Below are positions 56,301-64,000 of a stretch of 64,000 nucleotides of DNA, piece after piece. The stretch's first letter is position 1; the number at the start of each line of letters is the position of its first letter. Origin of the DNA: Trichaptum fuscoviolaceum (lineage: Eukaryota; Basidiomycota; Agaricomycetes; Hymenochaetales; Trichaptaceae); assembly GCA_910574455.1 (NCBI GenBank), contig CAJSYZ010000002.1:6087390-6151389 (forward strand), written 5' to 3'. The notes under the pieces are model-generated. The model searched no databases. It was given only the letters and a program-made list of their open reading frames with translations, and was not told the DNA's origin. Made by a program: the position numbers and the translations under genes.

Positions 56301-58924
56301 TACTGGATTTTGCATGTTCATTCTGCTGCCGGGCCCTGGCCTCCACAGACTCGGGCGCAACCCAGTCGACGTGCTGTTAGGCAAACCTGCGCTCCCCGAA
56401 AACGACAGACCCGAGAACGCTGAATCTGAGAACGCTGGCGCTGAAGCAGAGACCGTCACATTCGGCGCAGCAGTGGCCGAAAAGCTGCCCGAAGGCAAAA
56501 CCGAGATGGACGTCGCCTGCGAGGCGCTTGCGCTGCTCGACCGGTGCACTGTCTTGCCTGGCGAAGAATCTGAAGTGTGCTTTGCACGGCTCGATGTCTG
56601 GACCCCAGTAGCCGAGGGTATGGCAGTCGACGGCGTGAAGAAGCTCGGCGTCAGCGTCGCCGTCGTCTCTGCACTCGCACTCGCACTCGCGCTCGAAGAA
56701 GGCGTGAAGAAGCTCGAGACGAGAGACGTCGCCGATGTGTTGACGCTGACGGGTGCGCTTGCGGACGCAGATGCTGAAAATGTGAAAGGAGCATTCGAGG
56801 ACGACACGGAGAGGAAAGACCCAGACCCAGACCCAGACGCTGAAGGCGTCGTACTTGCGCTCAGCGACGCGCTGCTCGTGCGTGTATGGCGCACCGTCGA
56901 CCCGCTCTCACTCCCCGACACCGCCGCGGGCGTCGCAACATCGATCGCCACGCCCGAGGACGCTGAGGACGCAGCAGAATGAGCCACGGACCCACTCGGT
57001 GTGAAAAAGGCCGAGGAAAAGCGGGCGCTAGCACTCTCTAACGCAGATGAAGATGAAAACACAGAGGTAGACGCCGTGGTAGACGTAGCAGTAGCACTGG
57101 CAGATACTTCGCTCCCACTTCCCACCGCCGTCGCACTCGCACTAGCCGTGCCCGAGAACCCGCCGAGCGAAGGACGCAAGCCCGACGCGGAGAGCGATGA
57201 TGTTGACGCACTACGCTCCGCGCTAGCGCTGGGACTAGCGCTCTTCGCGGTTGCGGTTGAGGTTTTGAAGCGCCCGGACGTAAGTGGCTTGCTTGAGATC
57301 AGTGATGCGGAGGCGGATGTGGAGATGCTCTGGACCTGGCTTGCAGATGTCGAGAAGCTGAAAGTTGACGACGACGACGACGACCCTGACGACGTGCTGG
57401 AAACAGATGACGTAGCAGTATCGCTCGGTGGCACAGTTGTGCTGATCGTTGGGGCCGTGGCCGAGATCGTAGGTGCACTGCTCGTGTTTGATGCAGACGC
57501 ACTCAAGCTGCTCCTGACCGACGAGGGTGGGCGTGCAGTCGCACTCTCGACCCCGGTTCCGAATGACGCTGAAGCAGTCGAGACAATCGAGGTCCTTGTT
57601 GCGCCCGACGAAGCTAACGATTCCCTCGCCGTCGTCAACGTCGATTGCGGCGAACTAGTTCTGGCACTCGTAATCGTACTCTGTCTCCCCGCGCGCAAAC
57701 TCGTGCTTGCACTCGATGGAGCGAGGGACTCACCCGAAGTCGTCGTTGTCTTCGCCTTCGCCGTAGCAGAGGAAGCAGAAACAGAAGCAGTAACCGCCCC
57801 AGTCGTCGACGTGCTTTCCACACTCACACGCAAACTCGCACTTGCACGCGCAGCGGAAGACGCAGACGACTTGCGCGGGGCTCGAATCGAGGACTCGGAC
57901 GTGGGCGTGGGCGTGGGCGTGGGCGTCGTGGTCAAGCTCGTAGTTGCACTGGAGCTGGAACTGGAACTGGCGTTTGCACGCGCCGTACTCGCCAGGCCGG
58001 ATTCGCTCGAGTGGTCGATCGCAGACACAGACGCGAGAGAAGTAGCAGACAGGCCTCCCGCCGCGCTCGGACTCAATACCTCCGCCGCCGTCTTCGTGAC
58101 CGACGCGGTTGCTGTCGATGCATGAGCGGAATCGGACGCCCTGTCCAGTGTTCAGATCAGAACAAAGCACAGACAAATTCACTTCACTCGATACGGAAAA
58201 AAAGAAAGGGAAAGAAAAACTCACGAAGACGAAGACGAGACCGCATTGGCCGACTCCGTGCGCACATCCGTACTCGTCCTCACAGACGCAGATGCTGGTC
58301 TCGTCGAGCTGCTCAAGACCAAGGTCGAGGGGTCGCAGCCTCAGCCACGACGCTTGAAGTCGCCGTTTCAGTTGCAGAAGCTGCTGAGGATAAAGTCGCA
58401 GACGAGCTCGACGTCTTGGCCTGGGACAGGGACAGGGATGACGACGACTCGGCTCCTGCCTGCGCGCTGAATTGGGTGCGCGAGGATGTGAATCCCGACG
58501 ACGTGGATGAGGTTGAGGATGCGGATGCGGATGGGCTTGAGGATGAGCTTAAAGATGAGCTTGAGGATGAGCTTGAGCTTGGTGTAATTGTAGAACTCGT
58601 AAATCGTGATTTTGATGAAGAGGAAGGGGTGGACGTCGCTGCGACTGACGAGGATGAAGACTTGGATGTGGATGTGGATGCCACTACGGACGTGGATGTA
58701 AATTTGGTTGAAGAAAGAGACGAAGAGAGCTTGGTCGCCGAAGCCGCTGACGTCGTCAGAGGGAGTTCAGCGGTCGAAGTCGTCTCTGACCCCGCCCCTG
58801 CATCTCCTTTCGCAAGACTGGTTGAAGTCACTGCGCCTACAACTCAAATTTGTTAGTCTTTTGCGTAGACGAGGAAGAAAAGTCGGAGACACTCACGTTT
58901 GCGCTCGGGTATGGGGCTCATCAT
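56235..58924 (-). pseudogene. mucin-like gene without membrane anchor, unit 3, frameshifted
   Basis: Three minus-strand exons are recognisable (58924-58897, 58836-58225, 58140-56235). Exon 1 is identical in structure to unit 2. Exon 2 is in frame to about 58330, where a rearranged stretch shifts the frame and gives a TGA about 9 codons later. The downstream part of exon 2 (ASASVRTSTDVRTESANAVS) continues in another frame, and exon 3 is open to a stop inside the junction element. As in unit 2, the membrane segment and tail are missing. The middle of exon 3 (57360-57900) differs strongly from unit 2, with other deletions and replacements. An assembly error at 58.3 kb would make it another anchor-less copy. 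Confidence 0.6.
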
Positions 58925-59189
58925 TAGGTGTGGGCGAAAAGACCGAAAAGCTTGTAAAGAACGAAGGAGTTAAAAACGAAGTAAATGGCTGTATTAAACC
59001 TACACGCAATATTAACCAGCATTCCAGACTGAAAAGACAAGTGCTACGCACCTGTGAAATACGAAGACGAAGACGAACGAATGCACCTCCCCAGCCAGCC
59101 TGAGTTTCTTCCACTACAACCGGCGCCCCTGCACCTCTAAATCACGAAAATGAACGAAGGATACCCAGTCGGCCGTGTGCGACTTGGTG

Positions 59190-59199
59190 TTTTTTATAT
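59190..59199 (-). promoter_or_regulatory. TATA box of unit 3 mucin-like gene
   Basis: The same TATAAAAAAC as in unit 2 lies about 270 bp before the start codon at 58924. Confidence 0.5.
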
Positions 59200-60370
59200 T
59201 GTTGCTCTCCAGGAGCGTGCCAGGCTAGAGTGAGAGTGTCATCGTCAGTCCTGTATCTCCGCCCAACGCGCAAAGAGGAAAAGCAATACGCACCTCGTGG
59301 TTGAGCCGGACTGAGAAAAAACGTCGAACTCGTGAAGGAAAGGAAAAGAGACAAGGATACTCCCCTAGGGACAAACAGGTGGCCTGCAGCGGGTCTGAGG
59401 GGCGGAGGATACATATGGCTTTCTGACGCATCGCATCATACCGGCAAGCTGATGTGATGCGGGCTGTCAGAGGTCGGATAGAGCACAACGCAAGGCGAGG
59501 CGGAGGAGCTCTGGCTGCCGGTGGGCGCTCTGCGAAACGAACATTCCCGGATTCCCGGTTGGACAACGCTCGTCGACGCTATAGGATAGGACGGCTGGGA
59601 GTGATCACTGTCACGTCGGATATCAGCTGCGTACAAGAGTGTGCCATCACTTGTGTCCACGGATTCGATCTGCAGGTACGCCCTGGACAAGGCGCGAGTC
59701 CGACATGGACTGCGTGTGCGCAGAGGCTAAAGTTAACTCTGATCATGGGCGCTGAGATCTTGATGACGTCGTAACCGTCGCTGTTTGTCGCTTCAAGAGA
59801 TAAGACTGGCCCTAAACTTAAGGTGACACATTTTGTGCCTGGAATTGCCATAAAAGGTCTGAATTCCCACGATTTTGTAAAAACGTCGCTAGTCCACGAC
59901 CCCCTTCCAGTACATGTTGGTGCTGTAGCACGGACGGGCATGACCTCCCCCGTGCTTTGGCATTCTATCTACCGACTACGGCCGCGGTGCAGTAGCTAAT
60001 GCAACTCATCGCGGGCCGCTACAACGTGGGAACCAAGTCCTCGCCATTGCAGGCTTAGTATCGAAGTTGGCAGACTTGTCTTTCTGTGAGATGATTGTAA
60101 GCAATGCTTCTATCTCTGTCCGTAGTCAAGACAACTCACATTATGGCAATCGAACGCATGCTGCCGCAATAGTCAAACCCGCCCGCCTCCAGCAAGCATT
60201 TGCCATCGCAGCCCAACAGTTGCAGTTATTGAACTTGCAATTGTCTTGTCCCCGGGCTCAAATCGAACATGGCAGACTTGTCTTTCTGCGACAGAACTAT
60301 CTCTGTCCGTAGTCAGGACAACTCACATATGGGAATCGAGGAGTTGAAGAGAACGCATGCTGCCGCAATA

Positions 60371-60914
60371 CTAGGCAATGTGCACCCGCGCATTCGCCAT
60401 TGCTGTATGTAAATATCAATTATTCTGTCAAATCCAACTGAAATGACATACCTGCACCACAGCCAATTGCTTGAACCACTCTGTCCTGCGTGCAGAACTC
60501 AGGAACTCCTGGCTCAACCATGTCGACTCGATTGCACGCGCAACCATGGCACCAGCGCATTTGCAGCACAAAGACCGTCTTGCGACGATTAGGCGCCCAC
60601 GTAGCGCCCGCCGAGTTCGCCAGTAAAACCTGAATAGAATTTAAGTAACTGTTTCTACCACGAGACAGTCATATAAACTCACAAATAGATGGCCCAAGAC
60701 AATGTCCGGCGAAGAGCTTCGGTGCAAACACATAATCTATGCAAAAATAGGCCGTGTAAGCACCCACATATTGTCTAGTTACGCATGACGGACTTACCTC
60801 CATTATAGTGAGGGCAAAGAGTATAATAGAGTGAGGGGAGGCAACTGCAATGATGCAACGTGAAGGGCAATGACACGGGAGGAGGGACGGCATCAAGGGA
60901 GAATATGCCAGCAT
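60371..60914 (-). CDS. small spliced cysteine-containing protein, unit 3
   Basis: This is the unit 3 counterpart of 41359-41902 and 50916-51459, at a constant 9455 bp offset from unit 2. All donors, acceptors and the TATA box are kept. One replacement is visible, Asp to Asn early in exon 3 (LADSAG to LANSAG). No lesion was found, although other parts of this unit carry many indels. Confidence 0.5.
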
Positions 60915-63900
60915 AACAGCATAATGAAGGTCTAATGAACTTGTCTCCGCTTCGCGCAAGCCTTTATAGCCATCGCCCTTGGTCTGTGCGAGCTACGCAT
61001 TCCAATCTAGTTGCGAGAGGCCTCGCTTCAGTTCTACTCGGCAATATTTCTTTCCTCGCTTAATCTCGTGCGTCCGTCAATTTCGATCGCTTTGCGCGCG
61101 CTCAGGGTCAGGCCGGCTGAAGGAAGTTGATGCAACTGCACTCAGAAGCGCCGCTCGCCCGGCGTCGATACATATATATATTGCTGGTCAGGCCTCTAAA
61201 CTGCTGCTCGCCCGCGTCAAATACATATATATATTGCATTACAGGAATTCAGTGAAGGTGCCTCTGAATGACGCAGAGGAGCTCAGGGTCACAACAGAAC
61301 AATCAGGAGCCTTCTAATGCTTCTTCTAGCTTATCTCTTTTGTTCTATAGTGCAACACCGCTTGCGTCAACTCTCTACTGTGCCCAAAAGTGTTGCTCGC
61401 GTGCTCTTGATATACATTGCTGTCCAGGCCTCACTCAGCGGGCTTTGATCCATATATATATATTGCTGCTCGGAGGGTGTCAATCCGTATATACGATGTT
61501 ATGTGGACCACGCGCTCAGGGACATCACACCAAACGCTCATCTGGCCCCGGAACACCAGTTTTTGGTGCCAGAATTAATTAGTTTTCTAATTCAGAAATC
61601 GAAGCTCCCTCAGCCAATCACCACCCACACTTTGTTTTTGCATCAATGTGCTCGGACTGCCGCTTGGCGGATACAAAGCTATGCACGGGTTTCTCAAGAT
61701 TGAAGACATGTACAGAAGGTACCAAACGTAATTTAGGGCCGTGCACCAATCGCCCGTCTGACTCTCGAGTCTCAGCTCTGGAAATGAAAGAATTGTCTGC
61801 ACGGGCAACACGGGGCGGTAAACTACCTCCGAAGGTGGCGGCTTTAGGGGAACCATGTCCCTGAGACGCTAGCCCTCTTTGGCTAGATGCCTCGACACAG
61901 TCTTTGAGAAGCAGCTGCGCGTTCAATTCAGGAATGTACTTTGCAGCATATCTGGATGCATAAAAAATCAAGAAAGTATTGTATTCCATACCCTCTTCGA
62001 GTAGCAAGATCCAGTTAGCAATTGTCTCCGTGAGGCCGGACAACCAAGAGAAGGAGACACAGCATTCACTGGCAGGGGTGCTGAGCCAATCACCCGTATG
62101 GATCTCGGGTCGAAGTCTTCATTGCAGCAGTGCATCAATTTGCGCCTAAAGCTTATTCTTCCGTGTGCACCGCTTGCGGGAGTGCAAGTCATGCACAGCA
62201 AGTAAAGCACTATAACCATACATTTGAAAGCTATATACAACCCCAAAATCTGCTCAGCAGGTGCAAAAAACATACAGACACGAAGGTTTGCAAAAAAGGA
62301 TTGCTATATTGGGAATGAGAACGGTGGTGAACCGTCGTTTGCATGTTTCTTCTCTTCCACGTTGACCCTTCTTGACACATTTCTTTTTGCACATTCTGAC
62401 AACATCTTCTATGCTAGGCGACACACTGGACCGCCAAGTAACGCAAAATCGGGCCCTAAAACACGGCGGACATAGAGATCTCGGCTATGTGCCGTCCAAC
62501 GGGCGCTTTCTCTCCCGCCCGTGGAATTCTTCGTCTTTAAGCCATCCTCCCCGTTCTGCAGTCTTTCAATACCTGTCTGTATAATCTGGAGGTGTATATT
62601 GGCCTAATAAGGCATTGAAATCCGCGTTTCTTGTGGCTGGATTTCATGCAACGGGACAGAACTTGCAAATGATTGCAGCAAGATTTCCCGGTGTTCCCCT
62701 CTGTCTTTCGACACAGATTTCTGTCCGATTTGCAGATCTGTTACAATAAGCGACAGCATTTATCGGCTAATTGGCGAAGTTTTACACGGTTCCATACACC
62801 CATTTCGCTCTCTGACTTTCTCCGAAGGTTGGCAATGCTCTCTGCTATGCATCCTTGCAAAGAGGGTTTCATTTCGCCAGCAAGCCAGTTTGCCTGCTTA
62901 AACACCCTTCGAGAGGATCTTCAGTGAGTATCTTCAGTCAGGCTGTTGGGTCTCCGCCTAATTTGGCGGATTTACATGTAGATTGCAAGCGAGAGAATCA
63001 TGGAATGGGGTCCGTTTGGCAAGCGACCAGCGGGTTGTCTAGACCTTCCATGTCTGCTTCCTGACACCAATCGGAGTCTCTGTAAATCTTTATATTAGTC
63101 TCCACCAAAGCAGAAGTGTTTCAAGCATGAAATAAGCGATGACAGGCCGCACAGAACGCGCGATAATCTATTGCAACACACTTGCATGAGTCTACCTTTC
63201 TTCACTCGAGAACTTGCATTAATTCCTATGTTTCTGCTATGCAACTACGGGCACCAACTTCTGAACTATAGGAGACGGTGCATGCAGGGCGAAACGCCAG
63301 CAGGGGACGGATGGAATAGTTTAAAACAAAGAAGAAAGAGTAATTTATTACGTGCTTGATCGGACAACTAGCTATGCGAGCTGCAAAACGCGGCGGAATC
63401 AGAGCCCGTGAAAGCGGTTGCTCTTCTTCTGTTCTAATCAGATCTTCGACGTGAGACTCCTGATCCAAGCGAGGTCTCACAGGTTACGGATATTAAGCTT
63501 GTGTGCCCGCACCAAGCAGCGCTCTGGGCTTATTGCCCCAGCTGTTCTCCGTCTGAGACAGACTCCTTGTAGGGTAGCTCCCGTGGATGTCTGAAGTGTG
63601 TGCGCCCACACTTCTCAGAATGGTACAGCTTGGCCTCTTCCCCGCTCCGTCGGGATTCTACTATTTGGGTGTTGGCTCTTTCCTTCTTCTCCGCTTTCGG
63701 CGGTGCAATTGTAAGTTATCTTTGCTCTTCGCTCTGCCCGCTGACGCGTCTTTCTTAGCCCCGTCCTCGACACTGCCTTTGCTTTCCTCGATGCGCGCCT
63801 GGCTCTTCTCTGGCGCGTAACTTCTCTTCTTTGATTTCCTCTCGCTGACGCGTACCTAGAGCTTGCGGATGGCTTCGAATTTGGGCTCGGAATTTTTTTG

Positions 63901-64000
63901 GTTGGCAAGCGCCGCCATGCGCTTGGTAAGTGCATTGCTTCTTCATTACGTCTGTCCTTTAACATTGCCATAGTTACGTTTAGGATTTTGGATTTGAACT

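Larger units (their letters stand above)
49641..56361. repeat. tandem-array spacer, unit 2
   Basis: This is nearly identical to 40069-46838, with small indels such as a 30-bp gap near 50290 and an 18-bp difference near 50440. The unit period from unit 1 is 9572 bp. Confidence 0.85.
59051..64000. repeat. tandem-array spacer, unit 3, cut by window edge
   Basis: This matches the unit 1 and 2 spacers up to the end of the window, with a period of 9410 bp from unit 2. Small insertions and deletions are frequent at 59300-59370 and from about 62060 onwards. Confidence 0.85.

Noticed and set aside
57645..58856. 403-codon plus-strand frame rich in Arg and Asp/Glu
   Set aside because: It spans exon, intron and exon of the minus-strand gene without respecting boundaries, and no equivalent exists in the other units.
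1..64000. tRNA, rRNA, CRISPR array, operon-like layout or bacterial promoters
   Set aside because: No cloverleaf, ribosomal stretch or spaced repeat array was recognised. Introns, TATA boxes and gene families are fungal.

Overview
The window looks like gene-poor, repeat-rich nuclear DNA of an agaricomycete (mushroom-forming basidiomycete). The signs are short introns (about 48-64 nt, GTRNGT donors), F-box families typical of these fungi, a member of the small secreted 'glycopeptide' family, and several short inverted-repeat elements. No rRNA, tRNA, CRISPR array, plasmid or viral module was recognised. All identifications come from reading the sequence; no database search was run.

Left part (1-34 kb). 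This is a mosaic of duplicated cassettes in different states of decay. One cassette occurs three times: an F-box/LRR-like gene (minus), a small glycine-rich gene starting MGALLCC (plus), and a serine/threonine-rich mucin-like gene (minus). It lies at 1.2-4.2 kb, 6.6-9.6 kb and 32-40 kb. Only the third has a complete mucin-like gene, and only the first two have complete glycine-rich genes. A second family encodes small histidine-rich proteins starting MGNS (5.4 and 13.6 kb, with a broken copy at 31.4 kb), each behind a conserved upstream block. A third family encodes F-box proteins with a WD40-like C-terminal half. Three copies are complete (10.1-11.9, 17.6-19.3, 21.4-23.1 kb) and at least three are broken (23.2, 24.2, 28.8 kb). 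Single features are a glycopeptide-family gene (20.1-21.1 kb, probably decaying), an unrecognised five-exon gene (26.0-27.9 kb), a 1.4 kb inverted-repeat element (16.1-17.5 kb) and a 158 bp one (33.6 kb).

Right part (34-64 kb). The four-exon mucin-like gene at 34.3-40.0 kb encodes about 1807 residues and has one membrane segment near its C-terminus. It is the first member of a tandem array of 9.4-9.6 kb units running off the right edge. Each further unit repeats the 5' part of the mucin-like gene plus a 6.7 kb spacer. In units 2 and 3 the gene has lost its 3' end, including the membrane anchor. Its reading frame instead ends inside a TA-flanked inverted-repeat element at the unit junction. 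The spacers are nearly identical while the adjoining genes have diverged clearly. Each spacer carries the mucin-like promoter and a conserved four-exon small cysteine-containing gene, plus other poorly resolved candidates.

Taken together, the region encodes predicted surface or membrane-associated low-complexity proteins (mucin-like, acylated glycine-rich, acylated histidine-rich) among expanding and decaying F-box genes. A functional link between these families is an inference from repeated co-location only.
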